Positions 36,426-48,400 of a stretch of 64,000 bases of DNA are shown one piece after another; the first letter of the stretch is position 1; each line of letters begins with the position of its first letter. The notes under the pieces are model-generated. The model was not told where the DNA came from. It made no database searches and saw only the letters and a list, made by a program, of their open reading frames with translations. Origin of the DNA: Bolinopsis microptera (lineage: Eukaryota; Ctenophora; Tentaculata; Lobata; Bolinopsidae). The stretch spans positions 7,332,675-7,396,674 of the forward strand of contig NC_087078.1 in NCBI RefSeq assembly GCF_026151205.1, in the 5' to 3' direction. Made by a program: the position numbers and the translations under genes.

Positions 36426-36756
36426 ATTTGATTAGGGGTAGAGTTCACATGTTCTGTAAATCATAGCTGGTGGATCACATCACTAATTATACGTCACATC
36501 ACTAATTATACGTCATATGATCTGACCCCTAATAATGGAGGGCCCCCCTTTGTCGTGCAGCGAACTAATTTATTTAAAATCTTTAATTAATAAATTGGAA
36601 GATTTTTTAATATAAACTTTTTCCTGAAAGCTTACAGTTTTGACTGAGTTATTTATAATATAAATAGATATTTTACAGACTTTTTGTCGAAAATTTCTAT
36701 TGACATTGAGGTTCTGTTGTCAAATCACAGCAGATTAATCCATTCCACTATAGAAA

Positions 36757-39700
36757 ATGAAGATGTCATTATCAGAAGAAAATGATGCTGTATTCAGAAA
36801 AGCTAGTCAGTTTGTAAAATCTTGCACGAAACAACTACAGAATATCCAACATTCAGAAAACAATGTGGCATTAGTAAGTCTCTGTCAATTTTTGATTTAC
36901 AGCTCCAATTGCTTACTTCGCTAAAACCTCAATATCTGTAGTTTTTTAAATAGTTTCAATACATAGACAGTACAACCTGATTGTCCGTTAGGTTGAAGAA
37001 ATGCTGAATAAAGCACAGCTTCATCTACGAGAAGTGGAAAAAAGACAAAAAATAATGCAAGAATCAGGAAACAAGGCGGAAGTGAACAGATTAGAGAACA
37101 TAAAGGTCCCCCTCATTACTCTAATCGACAAACTCAAACCAAATGAGGACGAAGCTGATTATTTCAGATCTGTCAAGGCAGAAGAACAAGATTTGTCGGT
37201 AAAAATGTTTGCTTATTTAATATATATGTTATATTATTTTGTTGACAATAAGATAATGATAATTAAATGTTTTTTGTTTCCATAACTAACATGAAATTAT
37301 TGTTCCATAGAATTGCTCCATTGAATTATTGCCCAGCTCCATTGAATTTTGAATCGCTGATCATATGCTCTACACTCCAGGAGGGGGAAGAGGAGAGTTT
37401 AGATTATGAAGATGAAGAAGATGAAGAAGAAGATGACGAAGAAGAAGAAGAAGATGTCGATGAAGAAGATGATGACGATTATGAAGATGGTAAGACCTAA
37501 TCGAGTTTGCTATTAGTGAATATTTCACTTATCTTAATTAATCAAGAGTGTAACAAACCTTTACACACTTCAGATGTGGAAGAAGAGGAAGAAGAAGAGG
37601 AATACACTGAAGATGAGGATACAGAAGATCTGACAACAAGCACATTACCTAGCATTGCTTGCGAGGCTGTTGGAAATTACACTGCATTGGTTAGTCGTGA
37701 TAAGAACTCACATCCACCTTTTCATGGCATTTCCCCGTAATTAATTGAGTTGTTTATTAATTGATCAAGTTATTTAAGCAATGATATTCTAATTTTTGTG
37801 AGTTAGTAGATTCAAAAGTGTGAATGAATAATTCTGTTATTATAAATTACATTATTCCTCATTAACTCATTTAGATTTTAAGTAATAAAATTATTCGTAA
37901 TGTGTTTACTGTTTACCATATTCTTAATCGGACAGGAGTCAGGGGATTTGTCGTTTAAGAAAGGAGACAAGTTCGCAGTGAGATCTCAGAGAAGAGACGG
38001 GTGGTGGGAAGCAGATAATCTGGAGAATGGAGAGTCGGGCATGATACCCAGTAACTTCATGAAGGTAATAATTTCCTAGATTCGTGTTATATATTTATAT
38101 AGGAAACACGCTTTTTGGTCCTATGCTGTTTGCTAAGTTAGGATACTAAGAGGGCTTAGGTGGAGCGAACAATGGCACTATGGGGCTACTATTCTGCTGC
38201 CACTATGAGGTAGTACATATTTAGATAGATTATCAACATAACTTCCTCCAGGTGAAGACGTTAGAGGAGTCCATGAGGGAGAAGAGGAAGCCGAAACAAG
38301 TACGGGACATGTTAAAAAACGTAAAGTTTGAACAGCTCCGATCTGCATTGTTACTCAACACTGGTTCTCGACCTTCTACTACTATGAGGTTTCTTCGAGG
38401 TAGTTATTCATTAATGAGTATTTTAATTAATTAATGGGTATTGGGTATTTTAATCACTGATTGTAAGATCAAACTCACATAGATCCATTGTCTTAAATCT
38501 TGCTTTCTCCCTTAACAAGTTCAATAAACATTTCTAAAACTTGATTCAAGCGAGTGAATTAATAATTGCATTCCTCTTAGATAACTCAACATATCTGTTG
38601 AGTACATGGCTTCATCCCAGACTTTCTGCGACCTGTATTTCATATAAAGATCTTCACTGGGATATGAGGAACAATAACATTGTACCTGTGGCTAGTATTA
38701 ACAGGTCAGTTTAACAGTCTCTCCATTTTCTTTGTTTATTTGAAAATAAACATGTTCTGATTTTAAACAGTTGTTTTAAGCATCAAAGTAGCTGACTACT
38801 AGTGTCTAGTCTATATCGGTTATCACAATAGGAGAAGACGACTTCTTTTAAACCTTACAATTTACACTCTACTCACCTGAAAATTGCTCATTTTTCTTAG
38901 AAACATTCATGAATATAAATGTTCAGGATTATTACCGTTAACATGGTCAGAAACTTGCCCCCTCCTAAACCAAAAGCTCTCATAGTCGCCAGAAGGGTAT
39001 GGAAACCAAAACATTAGTTTTAAACCTTCAAAATAATTGGTTTTTCCTAATTCTTGTGCTACTGTATGATTACTTTTACGATGAAGAAGAAAAATATATT
39101 TGTGACATCGCTAAGTTAGTTGATTGATTGATAATAAACTATAACTCAGGTGCACATGGCAATAACCACCAAGATGTCCAGTCAAGAGTCTCTGCTGAGT
39201 AACGCTCACACGATAAACTGTGTGTGGAACGCGGCTGACCCTAACACGTGGAAGTTCGTCAGGAACAGCGGTTGTTGGTTTACTCCTAAAGTTATCTGTA
39301 GGATCGAGTCCAGTGATGCTAATGTCGGACTTCTTATTGAGGTAAAGCGTCAGTAACTGAGGGTACAAGGTGCAAGGTGAATTATTCTGCAGCACAGTTT
39401 GAAAAAGTCGCAGATCAAAAAAGCACTCAAAATTATGTATTTGGAATTTAGAGTTGGACTTTCCGTTCCATATGTTCCGCGGAACGATATTTGACGAAAG
39501 TCGATTATCTTGAGATCTGACTGATAGATTTTCTTTAAACTTTGGGACAAATAAATTCGCCCAAACTCGCACAGATTATCCGTCTTATAGCCATGTAACT
39601 ATCTGGACAGTTAAAGAAACTTCTGTCGGTCAGATCTCGAAATATATGCCTGCGTTCCGCTGAAACCGCCAATTTGGAGATATTTTCTTGTGTTTGAAGA

Positions 39701-41761
39701 CATATCTCAAGTTTGGCACATAGAAATTCGACCAAACTCGCACAGATTATCCGTCTTATAGCCATGTAACTATCTGGACAGTTAAAGAAACTTCTGTCGG
39801 TCAGATCTCGAAATATATGCCTGCGTTCCGCTGAAACCGCCAATTTGGAGATATTTTCTTGTGTTTGAAGTCATATCTCAAGTTTGGCAAATAGAAATTC
39901 GACCAAACTCGCACAGATTATCCGTCTTATAGCCATGTAACTATCTGGAAAGTTAAAGAAAATTCTGTCGGTCAGATCTCGAAATATATGCCTGCGTTCC
40001 GCTGAAACCGCCAATTTGGAGATATTTTCTTGTGTTTGAAGACATATCTCAAGTTTGAAACATAGAAATTCGATTAAACTCGCACAGATTATCCGTCTTA
40101 TAGCCATGTAAAACTATCTGGAAAGTTAAAGAAAACTCTGTTGGTCAGTTCTTGAGAAAATCAAAAATGTATTCTAAGTTATTTACTAAAACACTCGATT
40201 TTCGAACTTTTTATTTGGAACAGATTTGTCGAAAGATTCATCTATTAATTTGGAGAGCGCATGGTAAAATTGTTGATTAAATGACCTTTTTCAGCAGCTA
40301 GTTTATTACTTTTCGCGCGCGCGCGCAACGTGTTACTTAACATGTTTTTCACCTGGCTAGTGGCTGGCCACTGGCCATCTTGCAGTACCAGACCAGTTCT
40401 AGCTACCGTAACAGACAGAACTGGACACAGGCTGGGACTGAATGAAACATCAATCTTCACGATATTAGTCCCATGCTTGAAAATACTTAGCCCTATGTAG
40501 CTAATATAATTTCATTTGCCAGGCCTGCTGTGTTTACAAAAACGAGGAAACTTCAGATCTAGTGGAAGCTTGTGTTGGATGGACGTTTCTCCCTCTTTTT
40601 CAATCTAACGGTGCTCCTGTTCCCAACAAGACACAGGTATAGGGATAAGAACCAATTAACTAAATGTGATATAATGTACTCAAATAAAAGTGATCAAATT
40701 CAGCAGATTTACGTCCATACAAATTTGACCATTTCTAATATCACTATAAATTTTATCAGATTAAAAAGGCGGTGGTTTTACAATTATAACTTTGCCTCAG
40801 TCTCTGCCGCTGTACGGAGGTTTACCATTTGAGGCTGGTATAGATGTAGACGAAAACTGGCCTCCCCGGCGTACGTTTGGGCGGCCCAGCAAACCTCAGA
40901 TAAACATCAGTGTGTCGTCTATATCACGTTTTAAAGAGCAGGTTTGTTTTGTAGAATTGTTGTACTTGGTTATATTTCTACCTCAGTCATATGTTTACCA
41001 TATATTCACAGCGTCTAAAGTATCCTCTATCCAGGGCTTGACGACTACTTGTGATTATTTCAGGACCGTTTAAATTGTAACCATAATTGAAACCACTCAT
41101 CACTAAAATGCTGCACTCTCCAGGAGGTAGCGAGATTGCCTAGCACCATCTTAACCAGTACACTCAACATCAAAACAATTGGACTATTCCGGCGAGAAAT
41201 TGCAGAGGCCCTCCTCAAAGAAACAGATTGCAGTCAGAATGGTGTTCGGTTTAATCCTACGATATCGTTGATGCTTCAGATGGCTGACCAGCCTGTTCTA
41301 ATGGACTTGTTTAAACGAGTGTTCGCTGAGCGGACAAAAGAGCTGAGAAGAGCAGATAAGAATGACCCAAAGTTCATGAAAAAGCATCTGGAGGATGTTC
41401 TGAAGTCTACTATCTGGCCGGTAAGGGAGTAACTTATAAATATAGCAGGGGAATTATTTATGCAACGTTTACTCCTATATTTACGGTTTATCACAGTTTT
41501 GAACTTGAATTATTTTTGAGGGTTAATAGTCGTTTCCCGACCTAATCACTCCGTTCCTCCCAGATGGTAACAGGGAATGCTCCACAGCTGGCTCACGATC
41601 CTGTGACACGTGTTCAAATTAATGACAGACTAAGTCTAGCGAACGGGGTCGCTGCTCAAGGAGCACTGGCGATATTCTCCAAAGAGGGGCCTCATGTTCC
41701 GTTTGACATTTCCGAACTCAGCTATGTTCCAATTTATCGGCAGTATTTCTTGAACGTCTGA
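36757..41761 (+). CDS. NPHP1: Nephrocystin-1 (ciliary transition-zone scaffold)
   Basis: Thirteen exons: 36757-36873, 36992-37198, 37381-37489, 37574-37689, 37936-38064, 38252-38399, 38581-38704, 38928-38997, 39150-39341, 40523-40636, 40801-40941, 41124-41420, 41564-41761. All junctions are in phase, giving 653 residues (the human protein has about 730). Domains: an N-terminal coiled coil (residues 1-105), a Glu/Asp-rich stretch (about 109-166, split over exons 3 and 4), an SH3 domain (about 172-226, with DGWWEADN and GMIPSNF), then the nephrocystin C-terminal region (FRRE, VPFDISE near the end). Nephrocystin-1 works with nephrocystin-4 and RPGRIP1L at the base of cilia and at cell junctions. 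ATG 36757 is followed by MKMSLSEEND. The gene is tail to tail with the IRF gene. Intron 9 carries a 171-bp tandem repeat. Confidence 0.93.
39540..40140. repeat. 171-bp tandem repeat in NPHP1 intron 9
   Basis: The word ACAGATTATCCGTCTTATAG starts at 39571, 39742, 39913 and 40084, a constant 171-bp period over about 3.5 copies. Because 171 is 57 codons, the minus strand shows an open frame repeated in register. No codon-level evidence supports it as a gene. Confidence 0.95.
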
Positions 41762-42497
41762 TGAATTGTTTGTTTTAGTTAAGATGATGATTAGATAATG
41801 CGATAAGATGTTCGAACTCTTTGATATCTTAAGGTTGTTATTAATCTTTACTTCCAGAACTACTGACTTCTTTGACTTCGAATTTATGTGTGAACTTGTT
41901 GATGTAAGGTTGTAATCTATTTTTGCTGCCAGAACTACTAACTTATTTGACCCTAAATTCAAACTATTAATCGTTACAACTCTTTATTATTTCTTGGTGT
42001 CACGCGTTAACTGCAGATTCTAAAGAATGAAAACGATGTTCTGTAAAATTATTTTTTATTCGATATGATAGAAATGAGTATAAACTGAATAAGCATAGTG
42101 CTGGAATACATATTAAGTTAGTTTTAGCCTAGTAACGATTGCACTTAAGCGGTAGTCGGAAATCAAAATTAAAATAGCAATGAAATATAAAAATAAACTA
42201 AATAAGCACAGTACTGAAAAACATATTTGAATCAAATGGAATCAAATGAAAACTATTCATTTAAATCAAATAAAATCTAATGAAATCTGATTGCATAAAA
42301 ACAATAGCATATACTTTTTAAGAGAAAATAAGGTCATCGTAAAATCAAATGAAATCTAAGAAAATCTTGTTGCATACAAAAATAATTTTCTTGCTTTTTA
42401 AAGGAATTAAGGTCATCAAGACGTAGCCGATTAAATAATCGTAAAGATGAGGAGAGTTTTGGCAAATATTTTCGTATTACAAAGCGTAGTTATCTAA
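41762..42497. other. Convergent 3' spacer between NPHP1 and the IRF gene
   Basis: No coding content. It includes a pair of imperfect direct repeats (CCAGAACTACTGACTTCTTT / CCAGAACTACTAACTTATTT, 41856-41955) and the poly-A signal of the IRF gene. Confidence 0.45.
42055..42060 (-). promoter_or_regulatory. Candidate poly-A signal AATAAA of the IRF gene
   Basis: TTTATT on the plus strand reads AATAAA on the minus strand, about 440 bp past the IRF stop codon. Confidence 0.4.
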
Positions 42498-45400
42498 CTA
42501 TCTAACCGACAAAGGTTCGTCCACACTCACTCCACAATTTCGCAGTATTTCTGTAAATTCCATATTGGTCTCAAAATCAACGTCCGGCATCTCGGAGGTG
42601 ATTTCGTTTAACATTTGGTCTGAAAGGAGAGAGGGGAACGAAATGAGTTAGTGTTTTAGGGAGACTTTAGTTATGATGGGTGAGACGGGACATTCCTTCA
42701 GCTATTAACTTCATAATATCTGAAGTTGAGTGATCACATCAAAATTAAACAGCTTCCAACAGAAATGTAGCTGGAAGTGAAATGTAGCGAATATTTAGTT
42801 AGACACAAAATTCAGCCAGCAGTACTTGTCTTGAGACAAAATCCCCGGCCGCTTGAATATATCAGAAATCAAAATAAGGACTACAAAATATGTACCATCA
42901 AATTCCACAGCAGCAGCTTGTCTAGTATCAAGACTATTTGTAATGCTAACAACAATCCCAGACGTGTGATTGCTTGTTTCCTGGTTGAAGTTGAGGTTTG
43001 CTTGCTGGAAGTTGTTTGCTCGCTCGTGCTTTATCTGAGAATAGTACTATACTATCTGAGAATAGTACTATACAGGGATAATCAGAGTTGAAAAGATTTT
43101 CAAGAAATAGTTCCGGACGAATAATAGGTTTTGCAAACTGTATGCAATGGTAGAAAATGGAAAAAACCTTTGGGTAATTCTCCATTATATGCCATTGGCC
43201 CCTCCCCCTCCCTCCCTCCCAGTGATTACGTAAGAAAGGAGTTTCCCACCCGGAAACGAACCTCAATAAAAAGCGGGAGCTCTTGAATTGGTTTACTTGG
43301 TGTCCACTCCTTTCCGACAGCTATATACGTTATAGCTGTTGGTCTGTCTGACTCGTTCGTGGGTCTTCCTACACGCTTCATGTTCATCAACTGAAATCAT
43401 TTTCTATTTGTGTGCAAACATTGGAATTATTTGTGCAAGATTGAAGATTAATTTACACGAAAGTGATATTTTTGTTTTGAGGACAGAATAAAAAACACCT
43501 TATCTGTTAGAAACTCATAAGCTATAGAAGTTCCGACCAAATGCAAAACTCTTTATCCAAAAGAAGAAGGAGGACTGAGGATGAATTAGGAGCTACTTAC
43601 GTAACCAGCCATTTCGAGGAATGATATGTAGCTGTAAACTGGATTGATCGCCCAGTTTTGATCTTTTGGCCTCGGCATTTGCTTTGCTCCTCCGTGATTA
43701 CTGTGTCCAAAGTAAGGCTGAATAAAATAATAATAATTATAACTCGTGCAAGTCCGAAATGGGCTGAATAAAATTTAATAATTAATCCAGTTGAAATATA
43801 GTTCACTAACTTAAAGTGTGAGAGAATACACTAGAATATTGTGCAGTTGCTTGTGCAGTAGATCAACTTGGTTTAAAATGATACGATGTTTTATTTATAC
43901 TCCGAAATTATAGATAAAATTGAGCCCCGCCTTCCATACGCGCACAACGAATAAACACTTACGCGCGCGCGCGCGTCAAATACACTATTACAATAACGTT
44001 TTGATACTTCTATACAACATAGTCATTCAGTATTTGCGCTCGCGGGTAAGTAAATTTTAGGTAAATTCGTATGTACATCATTTTTATATATATTAGACCT
44101 TTTTAGTCAGTAATTCTTTACAATACTCCCTATAGCACATGCACGTATTTCACCACAATTCTCCATGCAAAAAATCACGGAGTAAAGCATAAGTTAAATT
44201 ACTGCCGCAATCAACGTCGGGTTTTACAAAACCAAAAGTAGGCCCTTAAGAGAAATATGTGAGTTATGTCACTAAGATGCCGAAACACACTACATTTGCC
44301 GAGAGGTCTGATCACAATTAAATTCGCGGCCAAAACTAGTCGCTTTTGAACACTGTTACCATGGTTAACCTGCAGCTTCCTACTTCTCATCAAATTTGCA
44401 GGTGGGTGGTCGTACAGACAGACAGAATAATTTTGTAAGTCAAATATTTTTTCGGTTTTCGAAGTTCGCGCACCTACCCTTCAATATACGATTTTGGACT
44501 CGAGGGTCCCCCTTTATAATGCGATCTCGGAAGCCAGGCCTCCCCTTCGCAATACGAGCTCGGAAGCGGGAGCTCTGCCTTCAGAGGTACGTATCGAGAA
44601 TGACTCGGACCGAACATTTTCTAAGTCAACATTTTTCTGGAAACTACTTTTGTTCATGTTTCATGCTACCCTGATCATTATGAGCCGAAAATATTGTGTC
44701 CAAATCATGTGCGAACAATTCTCATAATTTTTGTCCCGCCAATGTCCGCCAATGTCCGCCAATGTCCGTCTGAGCCCACCAATGTCTGTCAATGTCCGTT
44801 AATGTCCCCAAAAAACACGTCCGTTGTCTCATAGAATCCCATATTCAATTTTATCCTCATTAAGTGAGAAATTTGACACCCGTAAAACAACCACTTCAAG
44901 ACAAGAGCTGGCCAGGTTCCCGTACTGTAGTGCGACACGTACCATAGTTCGAAACATACCCTAGTGCGAAACCTTCAAGATCAACACTGTCGTACTAGAG
45001 TACGCTACCTGGATCGTAGTGCGACACGTACTGTAGTGCGAAAGAGGGTGTTTTTTTCGGACTTCGCACTAGAGTACTTGCCGCACTAGAGTATGTGTCG
45101 CACTACAGTACGATCACCAGCTGGCCAATACCCAACTTAAACTTCTCTCTTATAACTTGTGAGTGAAGCGACCTCTTGACTTCAACTCATACGACAAGAG
45201 ATTGACATTTAAATAATCTATAAGGACTACAGAAATTCTATCAAGGATCTCTTAGGTAACCAAATCATGAAATCACTGTAATGGCTAAGAAATGTGAGTA
45301 ACAAGTACTAGAACAGCAGTTTAGGCATAGGTCAGGGGAGGTGTCTTTATAACATGACCACTTTATGTATACCTTGTAGCTATACATAAAGCTGTGATAA

Positions 45401-48400
45401 AGGAACATACAATTGCGAGGGAAAAAGAAAGTCAGTTTACGATGTAACGTTATTGTACCAAATTTCGCAATTTATAATTTAGCAATTTAATTTTGTAAAA
45501 CAGGGGGGGGGGGGGTAAAAGTCAGTACACATCACCCAATCAACATTGAATCGCTTATGCTCGTGTTTGTGAAGATGCTAGAAACTTTTAACATATTATC
45601 ACAGTAGGTCATTAAATGTGTAATATGATCTGAAAAGATGACGTAAAACGGAATCAAGTTATACCAGGAAGAATTATAGCTGCCGGACAATTTCACCCAA
45701 TGTCAATGAGCACTAAGTGACAGAGAAATAAGCCCCAATTTATGTGTACTGACTTTAATTAGCCTCCCCTGTATATGAAATAATTTTCTTTATAATCTGT
45801 TTTCATATTTGTTATCTTATTTTTCATCTCATTTGTTATCTAACAATGTAAGACGGTTTTAAAACATATTAACCCTCAAAGAACGCCAAAATGCCCCAAA
45901 ATACCCTCAAAGAACGCCAAAATCCCCAAATACCCTCAAAGAACGCCAAAATACTTGCCCGAACAGCGCAGAGTCTCTCAACAAGAATGTTGTAGAATGG
46001 ATCACTGGACAGGACAATCCCTCGGTTGAAGTTCCTTAGTGCTTGGTACAGTTCAGTATCTCCCGATGTTAGCGTCTGGGGAATATAATCACTTATTAAC
46101 ATATTATAATTATACGGTCATTAATTAAAACACTACAACCTGCTATCTTCGATAATATGATGAGATAAAAACCTGGCAGAGATCTTGGAATAATTATGTA
46201 CTACCCGTAGTAAAAATTCAAATATGAAATCACCATAATGAACTACCGGTTGCGGTAGCATATTTTCAAATATAAAGTTTACTAAATCAAAATTTCACAG
46301 TTATGACGGAATATTTTTCCAGTAACCAATTAGTCAGTTAACTATGGACTATGGATGCCATATTGTCACTTTTAAATCCATGATTTGTGAATTCTAATTG
46401 GATACTACAACATTGCACACACATTTCAGCATAACGATAAAAGATAGTATCTAATGACATTTTCCTGTCATTAAGTCTAGTGTTAGGGTGAGACAACGTG
46501 ACCTTTTCTTGATGATCTGAGATAAAGTTACCTTTTCTTGATGATCTGAGATAAAGTTACCTTTTCTTGATGATCTGAGATAAAGTTACCCTTTCTTGAT
46601 GATCTGAGATAAAGTTACCCTTTCTTGATGATCTGAGATAAAGTTACCTTTTCTTGATGATCTAAGTTACCTGCGATATGAACAGTTTATCTGCGTTTCT
46701 AGAGCCTCTCCCGTAAGTCTCATTACATTTCTCCTCCGTCAACATGTTAAAGTCTACCTCGCTTGTATCGCTGAAAATTTCAGGGATTTTGATATTACCC
46801 ACAACTCACAAGGACTGGAAGAGAGAAAAGGAGAGGGAGAGGGAGAGGGAGAGGGAGAGGGAGAGGGAGAGGGAGAGGGAGAGGGAGAGGGAGAGGGAGA
46901 GGGAGAGGGAGAGGGAGAGGGAGAGGGAGAGGGAGAGGGAGAGGGAGAGGGAGAGGGAGAGGGAGAGGGAGAGGGAGAGGGAGAGGGAGAGGGAGAGGGA
47001 GAGGGAGAGGGAGAGGGAGAGGGAGAGGGAGAGGGAGAGGGAGAGGGAGAGGGAGAGGGAGAGGGAGAGGGAGAGGGAGAGGGAGAGGGAGAGGGAGAGG
47101 GAGAGGGAGAGGGAGAGGGAGAGGGAGAGGGAGAGGGAGAGGGAGAGGGAGAATTTACTCGTAATCTGTTGTTCATCACAATATTTCAATATTTATTGAC
47201 TATTACCCTGAACATCAACTCTGCAGAATACATTAGAAATACAAATAATAATGATAATTAATAATTAATAATTAACCTGTAAATAAGGAGGCCGTTTTGG
47301 AGGTCTGCTTGTTTGTCACAAATCAGACGTCCTCTACTCCACACTGATATGAATACTGAAACATTTCTGTATTTAATATTTATAACGGAGAGTTGAAACT
47401 AATGTTTGACTTGATATAATAATGATATAATATTCCTTGCATCAGATTCGATACAAAACTATAATATAATATTAAGGATTGCGTAACTAACAGTTACGCA
47501 ACGATAATATCATAGTTACTAACTATGATATTATCATTGTTGAACTTTATTCGAGTTTCATTATTCAGTTTTAATTCTTTCAACACTACTATATAACAAA
47601 TCATTTGAGTAGCCATTGCATGGCTACTGTTAACGACAAGGAGTTGGAGGATCTGCTCGGGAAATGTTCTGCTTGGATACCAAAAGCGATGGAACAAGTC
47701 GGGTGCACTGCTCCAGCTGTCGTGACGTCAGCATTGTGTAAACGTGCGATGAAGGACACTTTGCATTATTGTTTTCTGAATCGTTCCACTTTGTGCGGTT
47801 TCAGGCGAAAAAAAAATGTTTTAATTTAAAAAATATGAAACAGCTGAAGGCTGAGCTGAGCTCCATCAAGAGCCAGCTAATCGAGAATCAGACGTGGGTA
47901 ATCAGCTTCCAGGAGCAGATTATCGACAACAACTTGGACAAGCAGCTCGACGCAGTAAAGACTGTGGTCAAGTCTTCGGCGGAGAGCAACTTGAAAGAAC
48001 AGTTCAAGTCATACAGTGAAGCTGCTGCGGAGAGCGGTATGGTCTGCCAGACTGATAGTTTGGCAGATCCGGCTGCACTGAAGAAATTGGTCAAGTCCGT
48101 CGTCCAAGAGGAGAATCAGAGCAGGAACGTTGTATTATTAGGACTGCCAGAACAGAAGGACGAGAATGTTGAAGAGCGGGTACATGAGGTATTCCAGGAG
48201 ATAGGACTAAAAGTAAAACCAGCTTTGCAGGCTACTAGAATAAGAAAGATTCGTAAAGAGAATCCGAAGCGCCCAGTCAAGGTTTCGTTATCAAGTCACA
48301 GCTCTGTCGGCTGTCCATCAAGTGCTATGTCAAGTCAAGAAGCTGCGCCACTCAGCGACTTTCAACAAAGTGTATGTGAGACCAGATCGCTCCGAAGTAG

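Larger units (their letters stand above)
35235..36562 (+). mobile_element. MULE-type transposon with ~90-bp TIRs
   Basis: The left end (GACAAAGGGGGGCCCTCC, then GGTCAGATCATATGACG and two copies of TATAATTAGTGATGTGA) is matched in inverse at 36464-36558. AACTAATT occurs immediately outside on both sides (35227-35234 and 36563-36570) and may be the target duplication, although Mutator elements usually make 9-bp ones. Inside are a transposase remnant and a 7-bp minisatellite. The element ends about 190 bp upstream of the NPHP1 start codon. Confidence 0.8.

Noticed and set aside
36224-36466. 80-codon frame of FSIQYSV repeats
   Set aside because: Pure translation of the (ATTCAGT)n minisatellite inside the MULE.
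39535-40107. Repeated minus-strand frames of about 57-codon units
   Set aside because: By-product of a 171-bp period inside an NPHP1 intron; no start, splice or composition signal.
46744-47199. Long open frames on both strands (RE repeats, SP repeats, SL repeats)
   Set aside because: They are the six readings of a perfect hexanucleotide repeat in an intron; no gene is needed to explain them.
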